A stretch of 64,000 nt of DNA from Acidithiobacillus thiooxidans ATCC 19377 (GTDB lineage Bacteria > Pseudomonadota > Gammaproteobacteria > Acidithiobacillales > Acidithiobacillaceae). The translations under genes and the position numbers were made by a program. Shown piece by piece: positions 17,059 through 28,149 of the stretch. The stretch covers positions 804,501-868,500 of the forward strand of contig NZ_CP045571.1 of assembly GCF_009662475.1 (NCBI RefSeq). The letters are read 5' to 3'. The first letter of the stretch is position 1. Each line of letters starts with the position of its first letter. The notes below the pieces were generated by a model that was not told the DNA's origin, searched no databases, and saw only the letters and a program-made list of their open reading frames with translations.

Positions 17059-18606
17059 TCACCCCTCATCGTGCGCGTCGCGACGTACCCGAATAGTCTG
17101 AAAATGGCGGTAAATAACCTGACCCGGTCCGGCGCCGGGCTTACGTTGCACATGTCGGACTTCTGTCCAGTCCACTTCGGCACTCAATGCCCGTGACTGG
17201 CTGTGTTGCAAGGCCAGACGGGCAGCCGCTGCAATAACCGGTTCCGGGACCAGGGTACTGGCATTTTCCCTGCGGAGAATCACATGACTTCCGCCCAGGT
17301 CCTGCACATGAAACCAGATATCCCAGCTTTTGGCGAAACGAAAGGTGAGGCGATCATTTTCCCGGGCATTATTTCCCCAAAAAATGTCGAATCCCGCAAT
17401 CATCGTGTGGTGAAAAGGCTCTGCCAACCGGCGCGTTGTTCGCTCCTGGCATTTATGTCGAACGGGTGCATTTTGCGTTTGCGGAAGCCTGTGCGCCAGC
17501 GGGAGTGCGCCCTGTCCCTTGGGCAGCAATTCGTCGAGCAGCTTTTCACTGTCCTGCAGACGCTGCTGAATTTTCTGAACGGCACGTTGGCTGCGCAGAG
17601 CTTTCTTCATGTATTTCTGGGCTTGCTGGTGCAGCGACTTGCCTGGTGTGACAGCGATCTCCAGCAACCTGCCATCCCCATGGGTATGATCGATAGCCTG
17701 AATGCTGGCGGCTCGGGCGGTGGAGTCCGGTACGGCAAACAGGGCAAAGGCCAATGTCCTGTAGTATTCGGGGGCTTCCCACTGCTGCAGATCGTGGCGC
17801 ATTTTCTGGATGCGTTGCTGCAGGCGATTTTTCTCTGTGGCGAGCGCGTGTTCCGCTGGCGATGGCGCCCGAGTAAGAGTGGATGCCGGGAGTTGCAGGG
17901 CAATTTCCGGGGCCTTGGCCTGCATGGGCGGGCCGTCCGGCAAGCATAAGGGATAAAGCAGATTTTGCCCTGCTTCGGTTTTGGCTTGCCACCAGGAACT
18001 GGAAGCTGAACGCTCAGCCCATTGCTCCTTCATGAACGCTTGTGCTGTCGAACCGTCAGGGCGATAGCGTGGTGCCATACACTGTAACCAGATGCTCAGA
18101 TCAGACCGGGATTCTTCAAACAGACGAGCAGATTCTGGTGGATGGTAAACAATTCCCGGGAGGAAACGGGGTGCGGTCGGGCCGTCAAGACTATCCCAAC
18201 GCCAGGCCCAGCGAATTTGTTCCTGGGCATCCAGCAGAGCCAGGTTGCCGCGCCCTCCGAAACACTCGGCAATGAGGCTGAGCTGATCTACCCGCTTGCT
18301 GATATGCATCCGACTGAAGTCCATGCGCACAATCCGGTCAGCCCAGGGAACGGCAATCCGCTCTATCCGAAAGCCTTTAAGCTGTTGCTGAAGGGGGGCA
18401 CTCCAATGATGGCCCTGTTCCTCTGTTGTAGCACTTTCTGGAGCCAGCCAGAGCCCCAGTGGTGTACGCTGAACCATGCAGACCAGGGTCTGCTTGCCCG
18501 TGTGCAAGTGGAGGCCACCTGCTGCCGAACTAATTTTATGGATGCTTTGTCCTGCCAGCTGTTGCTGGAAAAATTGCGCAGCGGCGGCCAGTTGCAGGGT
18601 ATCCAT
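17059..18606 (-). CDS. NFACT family protein, RqcH-like ribosome rescue factor
   Basis: A 515-aa protein of the NFACT (FbpA/RqcH/Tae2) family, which binds obstructed 50S subunits and, in bacteria, adds alanine tails to stalled peptides. The N-terminal domain has RGNLALLDAQEQIRWAWR-type strands. A coiled-coil middle lies at about residues 270-400. The C-terminal NFACT-R domain has GFDIFWGNNARENDRLTFRF and the DIWFHVQDLGGSHVIL block. It is shorter than many RqcH proteins (about 560-590 aa). The ATG at 18606 gives the family N-terminus (MDTLQLAAAAQFF); the open frame extends into the upstream gene. It is last in the apt-sat/cysC-NFACT run. Confidence 0.85.
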   Translation of the reverse strand: MDTLQLAAAAQFFQQQLAGQSIHKISSAAGGLHLHTGKQTLVCMVQRTPLGLWLAPESATTEEQGHHWSAPLQQQLKGFRIERIAVPWADRIVRMDFSRMHISKRVDQLSLIAECFGGRGNLALLDAQEQIRWAWRWDSLDGPTAPRFLPGIVYHPPESARLFEESRSDLSIWLQCMAPRYRPDGSTAQAFMKEQWAERSASSSWWQAKTEAGQNLLYPLCLPDGPPMQAKAPEIALQLPASTLTRAPSPAEHALATEKNRLQQRIQKMRHDLQQWEAPEYYRTLAFALFAVPDSTARAASIQAIDHTHGDGRLLEIAVTPGKSLHQQAQKYMKKALRSQRAVQKIQQRLQDSEKLLDELLPKGQGALPLAHRLPQTQNAPVRHKCQERTTRRLAEPFHHTMIAGFDIFWGNNARENDRLTFRFAKSWDIWFHVQDLGGSHVILRRENASTLVPEPVIAAAARLALQHSQSRALSAEVDWTEVRHVQRKPGAGPGQVIYRHFQTIRVRRDAHDEG

Positions 18607-18617
18607 GCGGTGAGAAT

Positions 18618-20273
18618 TCAGCGCCCGGCAACGTGGTCGCTCACGGCTCCGGAACGATGCAGCAAATCCATCAGGGCTGCCAGGGCTGCTGCAGGCTCCT
18701 GCTGGGCGTGATTCACCACGCAATCCGGGTGTTCGGGTTCTTCGTAGGGATCATCTACGCCCGTAAATCCTTTGATTTCTCCGCGCAAAGCTTTGGCGTA
18801 AAGCCCCTTGGGGTCACGTTCGGCACAGAGCGCCAGGGGCGTCGCTACATGCACCTCCAGAAAAAGCCCGCCCGCTTCTTCCACCAGGCGTCGGGCTTCA
18901 GCGCGTGCCTGTCGATAAGGAGAAATGGCTGCTACCACCGCAATGCCGCCGTGGCGTGCCACCAGACTGGCGACAAAACCAATACGGCGGATATTTTCAT
19001 CGCGATCGTCGCGACTGAAGCTTAAGCCCTTGGACAGAAAACGGCGGATAATGTCGCCGTCGAGCATGGTTACCGCACGTTCATCCTCCGCTTCGAGCTG
19101 TCGCACCAACATCCCCGCCAGCGTACTTTTGCCACTGGCGGAAAGGCCCGTAAACCAGATGACCAGCCCGCGTCGATCCGCGCCACGATATGCCTGACGC
19201 AAAATTCTGATCACCTCCGGGGGAGAAAACCATTCGGGAATTTCCTCGCGGTTGGCGAGCTTGCGGCGCAATTCGGTCCCCGAGATGCCTGCCAGGGCTT
19301 CACCATTGGCTTCACTGACCGGAACGTATTGGCGTCGGGTGGGAGAGTAGGCGAATTCCGGGAGGAATATGCCGGAAATACCCATTTCCTGTGCGTGCCG
19401 GGCAAATAGTTCCTGGGCAGCAAAAGTGGGATAAAACAGGCCACCAGCAGAAGCACCAGGGTCTGCATGGCCCCGCCCGATAATAAAATGAGTCGCACCA
19501 AAATTGCGCCGGATCAGAGCGTGCCACAGAGCCTCGCGGGGCCCGGCCATGCGCATGGCCAAGGGCAGGGGAGAAAGCAGCGCCTGCCCCTGCGGATAAT
19601 GATCTAGTACGGCGCGGTACACCCGCATGCGATAGGCGGCCTCTATGTCTCCGGGTTTGGTGGGCCCGATGGCGGGGTGCAGCAAAAGTTTGGCACCCGT
19701 TCCGGCCTGCTCCAGACCCGCCTGGGTGACGGCAATGTGGGCATGATGTAGAGGATTACGGGTTTGGAAGGCAACCACCGGGTGCTGTCCCGTCCACTGG
19801 GCACGGAGTTGCGCGGGAGTCTGATATTCAGGCGGAAACTCCACCGCTGCAGCCCGGCTGAGTGTCTGGGCATCCCAGGGTGTGACCGTACCCCCCATAT
19901 ACCAGGAACCCCGGTCAAACAGCTCCGCTACCCCGGGATGGTTTCTGTCCGTGCTGCCATAAACTGCCTCGGCCTCCAGTTTTTTGTCCGGTTGATAACA
20001 CTCCGAGACTGTCAAGGCGGCGAGTGGCGTGCCGTCACTGCGTTCCAGGCGCAAATGGTCACCCGCGCGCAAAGTGCTTCCCAGCGCATCATCAACATCC
20101 AGCACGACGGGAATGGGCCAGAGTGTCCCATCCCGAAGGCGCATATTTTCCACCACGGATTGCCAGTCGGCCTGATCCAAAAAGCCCGTCAGTGGCGCAA
20201 ATGCGCCCGTCAGCAGCAACTCAAGATCACAACGCTGGCGCAGCGTCAGTACATGTACGGCATTATTTTTCAT
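18618..20273 (-). CDS. Bifunctional sulfate adenylyltransferase / adenylylsulfate kinase
   Basis: A 551-aa fusion of ATP sulfurylase and APS kinase. The N-terminal part (about 1-375) has QTRNPLHHAH, the ATP-sulfurylase HxxH signature, and IIGRGHADPG. The C-terminal part (about 380-551) is an APS kinase with Walker A GLSASGKST and the loop DRDENIRRIGFVA. The kinase half looks intact, so PAPS synthesis is likely. In a sulfur oxidiser the sulfurylase half could also run in reverse to conserve energy from APS; the fused kinase argues more for assimilation. It sits between apt and the NFACT gene with short gaps. Confidence 0.93.
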   Translation of the reverse strand: MKNNAVHVLTLRQRCDLELLLTGAFAPLTGFLDQADWQSVVENMRLRDGTLWPIPVVLDVDDALGSTLRAGDHLRLERSDGTPLAALTVSECYQPDKKLEAEAVYGSTDRNHPGVAELFDRGSWYMGGTVTPWDAQTLSRAAAVEFPPEYQTPAQLRAQWTGQHPVVAFQTRNPLHHAHIAVTQAGLEQAGTGAKLLLHPAIGPTKPGDIEAAYRMRVYRAVLDHYPQGQALLSPLPLAMRMAGPREALWHALIRRNFGATHFIIGRGHADPGASAGGLFYPTFAAQELFARHAQEMGISGIFLPEFAYSPTRRQYVPVSEANGEALAGISGTELRRKLANREEIPEWFSPPEVIRILRQAYRGADRRGLVIWFTGLSASGKSTLAGMLVRQLEAEDERAVTMLDGDIIRRFLSKGLSFSRDDRDENIRRIGFVASLVARHGGIAVVAAISPYRQARAEARRLVEEAGGLFLEVHVATPLALCAERDPKGLYAKALRGEIKGFTGVDDPYEEPEHPDCVVNHAQQEPAAALAALMDLLHRSGAVSDHVAGR

Positions 20274-20283
20274 GGGAAGGCGT

Positions 20284-20853
20284 TCAGGCGCTTAGTGGAA
20301 AAACGGGCAGGTGGGCCAGCGCGATGACTTCTGCCCATTGCTCTGCATTGCCCTCGGTGCAAATGGCGGCAACGGCAGCGACTTCGGCTTCAGCCTGAGC
20401 CATTAGCGTGCGCATGGCTGCCAAAGTAGAGCCGGTACTCACCACATCATCCACCAGGGCTACCTGCCTGCCCTGAATTGCCGCGCGGTCCTTGGCATCC
20501 AGGTACAGGGTCTGGGTTTTGCCGGTGGTAATGGACAGTGTCTCGGTCGATAACGCCTCACCCATGTAGGATTTGTAATTTTTGCGAAGCACCACATAGG
20601 GGCGACCGCTATGCACGGACAGTGCATAAGCCAGTGGAATGCTCTTGGCCTCGGCGGTGACAATCACATCAAAATCAATATCCGCCATGCGCTGCTGAAG
20701 GGCGGCAGCCGCAGCTTCGGTGAGCTCGGTATCACCAAGAATATTGAGGACAGCAATGGCTAAATCCGGCTGTACCTTGAACAGGGGAAGGTGACGCTGC
20801 ACCCCATTGATGTTGAGAGGATGGCTGTTGGAATGGGAATCTGTGGGGTTCAT
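20284..20853 (-). CDS. Phosphoribosyltransferase, adenine phosphoribosyltransferase-like
   Basis: A 189-aa type I phosphoribosyltransferase. The PRPP-binding motif reads ALVDDVVSTGSTLAAM, and an APT-like TAEAKSIPLAYALS segment with the RKNYKSYMG flexible loop precedes it. It would salvage a purine base, most simply adenine to AMP; the exact base cannot be told from sequence alone. It is 10 bp upstream of sat/cysC on the same strand. Its start is 66 bp after the end of jetD, so Wadjet read-through could reach it. Confidence 0.85.
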   Translation of the reverse strand: MNPTDSHSNSHPLNINGVQRHLPLFKVQPDLAIAVLNILGDTELTEAAAAALQQRMADIDFDVIVTAEAKSIPLAYALSVHSGRPYVVLRKNYKSYMGEALSTETLSITTGKTQTLYLDAKDRAAIQGRQVALVDDVVSTGSTLAAMRTLMAQAEAEVAAVAAICTEGNAEQWAEVIALAHLPVFPLSA

Positions 20854-20918
20854 GAATGCTCCTTTTGCGACATTTTGCCACAGGGGGAGGGGGGTGGGTA
20901 GTTGCCAGGGCGATCAGG

Positions 20919-22136
20919 CTAATATTGATCAGGGGAAATACCAGGATTGGGTGTGGTCATTTCATCCAGTTGTTGAAGGTGATCAGTCAGCCACTGGAAA
21001 CCGATGTGTTCCTGTTCCAATCTGAGTCCAGGGCGAATGTGCGCGTCGCGCAGGTCATCGTAGAGGGATTGCTCTGCGCTTGTGAGTCGGTGCAGGTCAA
21101 TCCGCAAGGGCTTGTCCTCACAGCCCCACAAGGCAGCGTGGGCATCCAGCGTGGCCCTGTCCATCAGGAAAGAATCCACATGGTCAAAGTGGCCGCGAAG
21201 CTGATCCAGAATGCCAAAACCATGGGTATCAATATCTCCCCAGTAATGGATTGCGCAATTGTTTAGCCAATGACTACGAGCCAGTGCATCCCAACCATAA
21301 CCTGCACCAAAAATCACGATGGCATGATGCATTGGTGGGAAGACCAGGAAGTTGGTCTCATTTTCCGTAATGAATATCCGCTGCACAGCCAGATCCAGGC
21401 GACTAAAGCTGTCTGCATCCAGCGTCACGTCGGGGGATGATAAACCGGGCAAGATACAAATCCTGGGGTCCAGCACGCGAAAGCGAATGCGCGTTGGTTT
21501 TTCCAGAAAGCCATACCGGGCAGCAAACTGGCTGATGCCGGTTTTTCTGACGTCCACCACATTTACTGGCAAGGTCAGGTCGAGTAGCTCGGTGAGTACT
21601 CCGCGATGATTTTCGATGAATTTGCTGTGTACGTTGGGTAAATCCACTTGCCGCAAGTAGATGCCAGGGCGGGGATGTTCGGCCAGCCAGGTCACCACAG
21701 ACAACAAACGGGGCCAATCGGCGGACAGCGCCAGCGCCTGGAGAGGGCGTTTTTCCAGCCAGGGCAGCAAGGCGGGATGGGTTTGCCGGGTGACGGAAAC
21801 CTGCTCAATAAAGCAGTTCCAATCTTTGCGCTTGCCCAGGCAATTCAGTGCATCTTCCAATGTCTCGACCCACACGCAAGCTGGCAAGTTCTGCGTGCCC
21901 TGAACGTGATGGCGAAGCGCCTGCCACTCCACCCGCACGAATTTGGTCGATGCCAATTCGGTGGCCCAGGCGCGCACTGCCTCAAAATGATTGGTGATGT
22001 CCGCTGAGTTGGGGGTTTTGAGAGCCAGGCGTAAAGGAAAACGCTCCCTGCCGGTCACTGCGTCGCGCAGTAGTTCTCCGCGTTCCCAGAGCCGCATCAA
22101 CTGCTTTTTCAATTGCTGCGGGTCAGTCCAGGTCAC
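20919..22136 (-). CDS. jetD: Wadjet system nuclease subunit JetD
   Basis: A 405-aa protein with a DUF3322-type N-terminal half and a Toprim-type (DUF2220) C-terminal half. The Toprim residues are visible: the glutamate in [12 protein letters not shown] and the DxD of [16 protein letters not shown]. JetD is the endonuclease that cuts plasmid DNA after the JetABC SMC motor has sized it. Its start overlaps the end of jetC by 4 nt. It is the last gene of the jetABCD operon. Confidence 0.93.
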   Translation of the reverse strand: MTWTDPQQLKKQLMRLWERGELLRDAVTGRERFPLRLALKTPNSADITNHFEAVRAWATELASTKFVRVEWQALRHHVQGTQNLPACVWVETLEDALNCLGKRKDWNCFIEQVSVTRQTHPALLPWLEKRPLQALALSADWPRLLSVVTWLAEHPRPGIYLRQVDLPNVHSKFIENHRGVLTELLDLTLPVNVVDVRKTGISQFAARYGFLEKPTRIRFRVLDPRICILPGLSSPDVTLDADSFSRLDLAVQRIFITENETNFLVFPPMHHAIVIFGAGYGWDALARSHWLNNCAIHYWGDIDTHGFGILDQLRGHFDHVDSFLMDRATLDAHAALWGCEDKPLRIDLHRLTSAEQSLYDDLRDAHIRPGLRLEQEHIGFQWLTDHLQQLDEMTTPNPGISPDQY

Positions 22137-25100
22137 GGCACTGACACCTGCACAGATTGGGCGGTCATGGCGGCTTTCTGCGCCCGATATTCTGCAATGG
22201 AGAGATTGCGGAGCTGCGAGGATCGCCCGCCCTCGTTATGAACGAATCCCACACTGGAAACAAAGGGTTCGATAATGTGGATTTTCTGCAGCGGAGTCAC
22301 GATCAATAGTTGCAGGTTGAGTTGCTGGAATAATTTCAGGCCATATTGGGCAGATTCATCTGAACCACGCCCGAAGGCCTCATCAATGACCACAAAACGG
22401 AAAGAACGGGAACGCACTGCGCCCCATTCCAGGCCAAACTGATAGGCCAAACTGGCTGCCAGGATGGTATAGGCCAGTTTCTCCTTTTGCCCGCCTGACT
22501 TACCGCCGGAGTCTGAGTAATGCTCGTGCTCGCTGTTATCTTCCCGCCAGCGCTCACTGGCAGCGAAGAGGAACCAGTTACGTACATCGGTAACCTTGCT
22601 GGTCCAGCGCCGATCCTGCTCCGACAAACCCTCTCGGCCCCGGAAGCGGTCGATGATGGTTTTGACCTGCAGGAACTTGGCCTCGGAATACTGGTTGTCG
22701 TCCGAACCGGTGACGGTACCCTCGGTGCAAGCGCGTAATTCCTGCTGGAAATCTCGGATTTCTGTATCGGGACTGGGCTGTGATTCAAGCACGATGTAAC
22801 GGCCGGGATTGTAGTCGATCTCACTCAGCGATTGGTTGATATGGGCAATACGTTCCTTGATGGTTTCGCGCTCGCGGGCCAATTGGGCATTGAAATTGGC
22901 AATTTCGTTGATGGTGTTGACATTGAGCAGTTCTTTGAAGCGCGTCACAAAACGCGGCAGGTCGTCACGATTCAACTGGGTCAGCAGGTTTTCATATTCA
23001 AAAGCCGCCTCAAGACTCGCATCAATCTCGGCGGTTTCGAGCTTGAACTGCTCTTTGAAGGAAACCATGGCCTTGATGATTTTCTCAGCAAGGTTTGCCA
23101 GTCGCCTTTGCTCGGCATCGAGTCGGTCCTGCAGCCATTTGCGTAGATCCTGCTCACGATTATCACAAGACTCAATGCTGAGTTGGTGCTCACCCAGCGC
23201 TTCAGAACGCATGGCTTCGAGTTTTGCCTGCAAGCTGTCGTCGATGCTCGTATCATGAAGCAGTGCTTCGGTTTGCTGACGCAACGCTTGCGCGTCGGCG
23301 CGCCGCTGCTCTACTTTGGCGCGCTTTTCGCGGGCCGCCTGCAGCGCTTCCCCCATCTCTTTTTGCGTTTTCAGCAGGGTATGCAGGTTGTCGTTGAGTT
23401 GTTTGAGCACATCCGACGCGGATTCCAGCCGCTGGCGCTCATCCACCAGCTGGGCGATCTCGGTGGCGACGCTGGCCCAATCCAGTTCATCAAAGATGGT
23501 GAATTCCTCAAGACGGGTCAGGGCATCAAGACGATCATTGAGCACATCACGCTCTTTCTGGATGGACGCAATCTGACTGCCAATTTCAGCCAGTTGCGCC
23601 TCAAGCTGGCGACGTCTGGCTTCCAGTGCGGCGATCTTCGCAGTATTGCTCCAGCCCAGCACGTAGCGGCTGCGATCATCAATGCGGTGACGGTCGTCCT
23701 TTTCATGCCGGCCACTTGGGTCTTTGATATGACCTGCGCGAGTGATGGCACGTGTTTCACGGCGAAACTGTTCTTGCGTACTACAACAGGCCATATCAAA
23801 GCGATGGGCCAGTTCGCGTTCCAGCCAGTCATAATAGGGCGAGTCGGGCTTGATGGTCAGTTTGCGGACCAGGGAGTCCCGGTGCAGGTCCGGCAGTTCA
23901 GCGGTCTTGCGTGCGCGCACCTGAAAGTACACCAGACGGCCACGCAGATGGGCCGCATCCACCCACTCTGCCACTGCCTTGTAATGTACATCCGGCACCA
24001 GCAGCGCCAGACCGAAGCCGCGTAACAAGCGTTCGGCTGCGCCTTCCCAATCGCGTTCATCGTCACGCACCTGGATCAACTCACCGATGAAAGGCATGTC
24101 ATCCACATTCAAATTCAAAGCCGCACTTAGGGCATCACGAATCTGGATCTGTTGATCATCGATGTTGCTGCGCCGCCGTTTGAGGCTGTCGATTTCCAGG
24201 CTTTGTTGGGCATGCTCCTGCTTGCCCTGGCGCATGGTTACGCCATATTCAGTGAGGGTGTTTTGCAGGTCGGCAGCGCTGTTGCGGGTTTCCTCCCGCC
24301 AGCTTTGATACTTGCCCCGTTGTACGGCGAAGTCGGCGGCCTCGTTGGCGGGTGCTTCGCCCAGTACGGCGGTCAGTTCCGCATAACGGGCAGCCTTGGC
24401 TTTGCGTACATCCCGCGACTTCTCTTTCTTGTGGATTTCGCTGGACAGCCATTCCAGTCGATCACCACCATTGGCATTAATAGCCTGCTTCAGTTCATCT
24501 ACTTGCTGACCATGCGCTTCATGTAACGCGCTCAGTTTTTGTATCTGGGCATCCACCCGATCCCAGTCTTCTGTCAGTGAACTCAGGCGTTTGTCGATCA
24601 GCCCGAGTTTCAGACCAGCAAAGTGGGGGCGCAGACCTTCCCGGCAGGCCCGCAAGCTGTCAGCCTCAGCCTGCATGGCCTTGTGGCGAACGCAGTCTGC
24701 GATCAGCGGCGTGAGTAGCTCCACCTGTTGGCGGGTTTTCAGTACAGCCTGATGGGCCTGGTTGAGATCATCAAAGTGACTGATCAAGTCTTGTAGGCGC
24801 TGGTCAACTGCAAAGGGTTCCAGCATATGGCTACGGACGAAGTCCGTCAGGTTACCTACCGATTTCATCGATACGGTCTGGTGGAACAATTCCAGCGCTT
24901 GATCGTTTTCAATACCGAAACGTCGACGAAACCATGCCGCATAGGGAGGAAAGCTGTCCTGTAATTCTGCGCCCTTGGCGCGCAGATTTCTGCGCAATTG
25001 AGCGATGTCCGATCCGAATTGGGCGAAGTCGGCGGTAATGGACAGCGCCCCTTCCGCGCCCAGAAAAAACCGTGCGGGCTGCCCCTGGGCGTCTTTCATC

Positions 25101-25525
25101 CAGAACACCTGAGCCAGTGTCACCGTCTGGGCATAGCCGGCATTCTGGAATACGCCGAGAATGACGGAGTAGCTATTTTGGTCCCGCAGGCTCACTGGTT
25201 TGGCTGCTCCGGTAATCTCATTGCGCTCGGATTTGTAATGCCCAAGCACATAAGAGCGCAGGGTGCGCTCCTTGTTGTCTGCTCCGGCTGCCTTGTTGTA
25301 GGCGACCCGGTTGGCAGGTACCAGCAGGGTAGTAATGGCATCCACCAAGGTGGATTTACCCGAACCGATATCACCGGTCAGCAGTCCGTTTTTGCCATCC
25401 AGTTGCAGCGTCCAGACCCGGCTGTCAAAGGTGCCCCAGTTAAACACTTCCAGCCTGGTCAGCCGGAATCCTGACAGGGTGTCATCAGCACAGAAGTCGA
25501 GGTTCAATAATTGTGGATCATTCAT
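22133..25525 (-). CDS. jetC: Wadjet SMC-like ATPase JetC
   Basis: A 1130-aa SMC/MukB-like ATPase. Walker A is [18 protein letters not shown] near residue 45. Long coiled coils span about residues 300-950 with a hinge-like region between. The C-terminal head has [13 protein letters not shown] (ABC signature) and Walker [14 protein letters not shown]. It forms the DNA-extruding motor of the Wadjet complex with JetA and JetB. The ATG at 25525 follows GGGAAGAAATTG and overlaps the jetB stop by 8 nt, which fits translational coupling. The open frame continues upstream into jetB. Confidence 0.95.
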   Translation of the reverse strand: MNDPQLLNLDFCADDTLSGFRLTRLEVFNWGTFDSRVWTLQLDGKNGLLTGDIGSGKSTLVDAITTLLVPANRVAYNKAAGADNKERTLRSYVLGHYKSERNEITGAAKPVSLRDQNSYSVILGVFQNAGYAQTVTLAQVFWMKDAQGQPARFFLGAEGALSITADFAQFGSDIAQLRRNLRAKGAELQDSFPPYAAWFRRRFGIENDQALELFHQTVSMKSVGNLTDFVRSHMLEPFAVDQRLQDLISHFDDLNQAHQAVLKTRQQVELLTPLIADCVRHKAMQAEADSLRACREGLRPHFAGLKLGLIDKRLSSLTEDWDRVDAQIQKLSALHEAHGQQVDELKQAINANGGDRLEWLSSEIHKKEKSRDVRKAKAARYAELTAVLGEAPANEAADFAVQRGKYQSWREETRNSAADLQNTLTEYGVTMRQGKQEHAQQSLEIDSLKRRRSNIDDQQIQIRDALSAALNLNVDDMPFIGELIQVRDDERDWEGAAERLLRGFGLALLVPDVHYKAVAEWVDAAHLRGRLVYFQVRARKTAELPDLHRDSLVRKLTIKPDSPYYDWLERELAHRFDMACCSTQEQFRRETRAITRAGHIKDPSGRHEKDDRHRIDDRSRYVLGWSNTAKIAALEARRRQLEAQLAEIGSQIASIQKERDVLNDRLDALTRLEEFTIFDELDWASVATEIAQLVDERQRLESASDVLKQLNDNLHTLLKTQKEMGEALQAAREKRAKVEQRRADAQALRQQTEALLHDTSIDDSLQAKLEAMRSEALGEHQLSIESCDNREQDLRKWLQDRLDAEQRRLANLAEKIIKAMVSFKEQFKLETAEIDASLEAAFEYENLLTQLNRDDLPRFVTRFKELLNVNTINEIANFNAQLARERETIKERIAHINQSLSEIDYNPGRYIVLESQPSPDTEIRDFQQELRACTEGTVTGSDDNQYSEAKFLQVKTIIDRFRGREGLSEQDRRWTSKVTDVRNWFLFAASERWREDNSEHEHYSDSGGKSGGQKEKLAYTILAASLAYQFGLEWGAVRSRSFRFVVIDEAFGRGSDESAQYGLKLFQQLNLQLLIVTPLQKIHIIEPFVSSVGFVHNEGGRSSQLRNLSIAEYRAQKAAMTAQSVQVSVP

Positions 25526-26189
25526 GATCAATTTCTTCCCTGCTGCCGGTCTTGCCAGCCAGTTGCCCCTGGTAACTGGCCAGACGTTCATCCAGTTCGG
25601 CCAGCCATTGGGCGTCTACAAAGGCCTTCAGAATGCGCCGCACCTCATAATTGGCTGGTCCAGCGGTAGCGCCACCAGCCGTTTTGAGTTTTTGTAGAAA
25701 GCCCAGTTCGACGACTTTGTTGATGGTGGTTTCAATCTGGTCAATCAGCCTGGCTTCATTCGGGCCATCGGGCAGAAATACCCGCACCAGATCCACGATG
25801 TCATCGCGGGACAGGACCAGTCGCGTATCACCCCCACCAGCATCAAATTCGGCCAGTTTTTTGCGCAGCAAGGCAAGCAGTAAACTTACGGCAAATGATA
25901 ATGGTCGACGGGCCACCAGACGTGGTAAACGCGGGGAGGGATCATCCTCAGTGGGTTCGGGGCGGCTTTTCAGGAAGGCATAGCCTTCAGCCTCATCCAG
26001 TACCAGGTCGAGATTGAGCACTGCCACATAATCACGCACCCGCACTTGTAGCTGCAACAGTGCGGCCCATTGGCGCTCGTCATTTTCACGGTAAAGCACG
26101 CCTTTGAGCAGGCCAATCAACAGCACCGACAAGTCAGCAGGCGGAGCAGCCGGTGTAGCCTGGGTTATGTTCAAATATTCCACTTCCAT
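25518..26189 (-). CDS. jetB: Wadjet subunit JetB (DUF4194, MukE-like)
   Basis: A 223-aa DUF4194 protein that corresponds to MukE/ScpB, linking the kleisin-like JetA to the JetC ATPase. Recognisable segments are [20 protein letters not shown] and a winged-helix-like block with [26 protein letters not shown]. It lies between jetA (20 bp away) and jetC (8-nt overlap). Confidence 0.92.
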   Translation of the reverse strand: MEVEYLNITQATPAAPPADLSVLLIGLLKGVLYRENDERQWAALLQLQVRVRDYVAVLNLDLVLDEAEGYAFLKSRPEPTEDDPSPRLPRLVARRPLSFAVSLLLALLRKKLAEFDAGGGDTRLVLSRDDIVDLVRVFLPDGPNEARLIDQIETTINKVVELGFLQKLKTAGGATAGPANYEVRRILKAFVDAQWLAELDERLASYQGQLAGKTGSREEIDHE

Positions 26190-26208
26190 TTCTTGCCTCG
26201 ATGCTTGT

Positions 26209-27672
26209 TCAGCGCATGAAAATCACGCGGGGTAGTCGCGCGCTGCGGATAAGTGTTTGCCCTTCCATATCCGCTGTCTGCCAGTGGATGGATTCAGTCG
26301 TGTCTTCATCCACTACGCTGCTGAACACTTCACTGCCCAATTGCAGGTAGGCAATTAATTCAGCCAGCCCTTGTTGCAAGGGCTGATTAGTGACCAGTTC
26401 GCGCAAGCTGATCTGGGTGTGGTCTTGCAAAGTGTTGCGAATATGGCGGGTTAGCCGAGCCTTATCGACGACGACCTGTTCAAAAAGTCTGGAGGGATCA
26501 ATGTTTTCATCGCCAGCCTGGAGGATGATTTCGGTAATCATTGGTTTGCTGGCCGGAGTGAACAGTGGCCGTTCCATCGCCAGCACAACATCCGCGCTGG
26601 CTGCAGCCATTTCCATCACCGTGCCGGTCGGAGCGATGCTGCGCAGCGCCAGCGCCTTGCTTTCAATACCATGCAAAATATCCATGATGCGGCGGTTTTC
26701 CAGCCAGGCCTGGTCATCCAGAAAGCGGCGTAATTGCTGGGACAAGGCGGCGACGGTACGCTGGGTCTGTTCACCAGCTTCCATCCAGTCGTAGTGTACC
26801 CGGCGAGTCCGGGTGTCCGGGTTCAGTTCCGCCACAGCGGGTAGTGCCAGTACCTGATCCAGCAGATTGGTCAATTCTTCCTGCCGACGGCTGGATAACA
26901 GAAAATCCCAAAGGGCACGGAAACTCTTGCCCTGGTCGGAATCACCAATAGCATCGCGCTCACCCATGATGTCTTCCAGCAACGCCCCTTTGCTGCCTTC
27001 CCATAGCGCAATGCGCTCACGCACGCGGCGATCCAACTGGCGGAAATTGTGCTCCACCTCGCGAAAATCGGTGAGTAACTCGCGTGCGCCCTGCATGAAT
27101 TGCTGAAAACGGTCCTTCACCGCTGTGTCATCCAGCAGTGATACCTCGCCCGCAAGCACCTTTGCAATCTCGGCATCAATGGCGTCACGCTTTTTGTGCA
27201 ACTCGGCAATGCGTTTGGCAGGGTCGGCTTCGCTGCCCTCGCTCATCTGCTTGAGCAGGTCAAAGAGGGTAAGCAAGCGCGATTCGGTTCCGACAAATTG
27301 CCGTTCACTGAGTTGCGTCAACCAGGCAATAGCCTTTTCGGTAGCGGGGGTCAGATCAAACTGCGCCTCGTCCGTGCCCATGCGGTAGAACTTGCGCAGC
27401 CAGCCCTTATCGGGTTCTGCCCAGTCGTTCAGGTATTCCAGTGCAGGCTTGGGGAATGCAGCCTCACCCAGATGCAGGCGTAAGGCATACAACTCATCTT
27501 CCAGTGCTTCGGCCAAATCCGCCGCTGCCATCACCCGCTCATTGGGCACTACGAATACCCGATGCAAAAAGCTTGCTATCAGCGGTGCATGATCTGAACG
27601 CAACAGGCGCCATGCGGGGTGATGGTTACGCAGGACGTCAAGGGTGGCGTAGTCGAGAGTTACATGGTTCAT
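26209..27672 (-). CDS. jetA: Wadjet kleisin-like subunit JetA (DUF3375)
   Basis: A 487-aa DUF3375 protein, the MukF/kleisin counterpart of the complex. The N-terminus LDVLRNHHPAWRLLRSDHAP and the central RQEELTNLLDQVLALPAV match the family; the middle is mostly helical. First gene of the complete type I Wadjet operon, in the order A-B-C-D on the - strand. Its start lies 43 bp downstream of the vapC stop. Wadjet restricts circular plasmids, so its position beside an IS-rich mobile region is noteworthy. Confidence 0.93.
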   Translation of the reverse strand: MNHVTLDYATLDVLRNHHPAWRLLRSDHAPLIASFLHRVFVVPNERVMAAADLAEALEDELYALRLHLGEAAFPKPALEYLNDWAEPDKGWLRKFYRMGTDEAQFDLTPATEKAIAWLTQLSERQFVGTESRLLTLFDLLKQMSEGSEADPAKRIAELHKKRDAIDAEIAKVLAGEVSLLDDTAVKDRFQQFMQGARELLTDFREVEHNFRQLDRRVRERIALWEGSKGALLEDIMGERDAIGDSDQGKSFRALWDFLLSSRRQEELTNLLDQVLALPAVAELNPDTRTRRVHYDWMEAGEQTQRTVAALSQQLRRFLDDQAWLENRRIMDILHGIESKALALRSIAPTGTVMEMAAASADVVLAMERPLFTPASKPMITEIILQAGDENIDPSRLFEQVVVDKARLTRHIRNTLQDHTQISLRELVTNQPLQQGLAELIAYLQLGSEVFSSVVDEDTTESIHWQTADMEGQTLIRSARLPRVIFMR

Positions 27673-27714
27673 GGGCTGATCAGATCGTGAATGGCTGACA
27701 ACGTGTTCCCCCTG

Positions 27715-28146
27715 TTATTTCAGAATTTTTTGCTTGCCCGTCCCGGATGCCGGGCTTACCAGACTGACCCCAGAGAAATACGTGGAGTATCGCTGCCTGT
27801 CACGGGTCAGCACGGGGCAGCCAGCCACGGCAGCATGGGCGCCGATGAAGAAGTCGGCAGGCACGTTGTTTTTCTTTCCTCCCTGCCGGCGGTAGCGCAC
27901 GAATGCCTTGCCAGCCAGAAACAGCGCGGGCCGGGGAATCTCGATTACCGCCAGGCCTAGATCATCGACAGTGCGATCCAGGGCTTCGACCGTCGAGAAC
28001 GTCAACGACAGTTCGGCATAGATGATCGGATTGATGACCAGGCGATGAATTTTGGACTGCGCCCGTAGCTGGCCGATGGACCAGTCCGCCCATTCCGGAT
28101 CGTCCTCCAGAACGTCGACCAGCACATTGGTATCGACCAGCAGCAT
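27715..28146 (-). CDS. vapC: PIN-domain toxin VapC
   Basis: A 143-aa PIN-domain ribonuclease. The acidic active-site residues are visible: LLVDTNVLVDVL at the N-terminus, the middle glutamate in YAELS, and DFFIGAHAAVAG with VLTRDRQRY near the C-terminus. VapC toxins cut tRNA or rRNA and are held in check by their antitoxin. It follows vapB by only 3 bp on the same strand, a typical TA operon, and precedes jetA. Confidence 0.93.
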   Translation of the reverse strand: MLLVDTNVLVDVLEDDPEWADWSIGQLRAQSKIHRLVINPIIYAELSLTFSTVEALDRTVDDLGLAVIEIPRPALFLAGKAFVRYRRQGGKKNNVPADFFIGAHAAVAGCPVLTRDRQRYSTYFSGVSLVSPASGTGKQKILK

Positions 28147-28149
28147 CAG

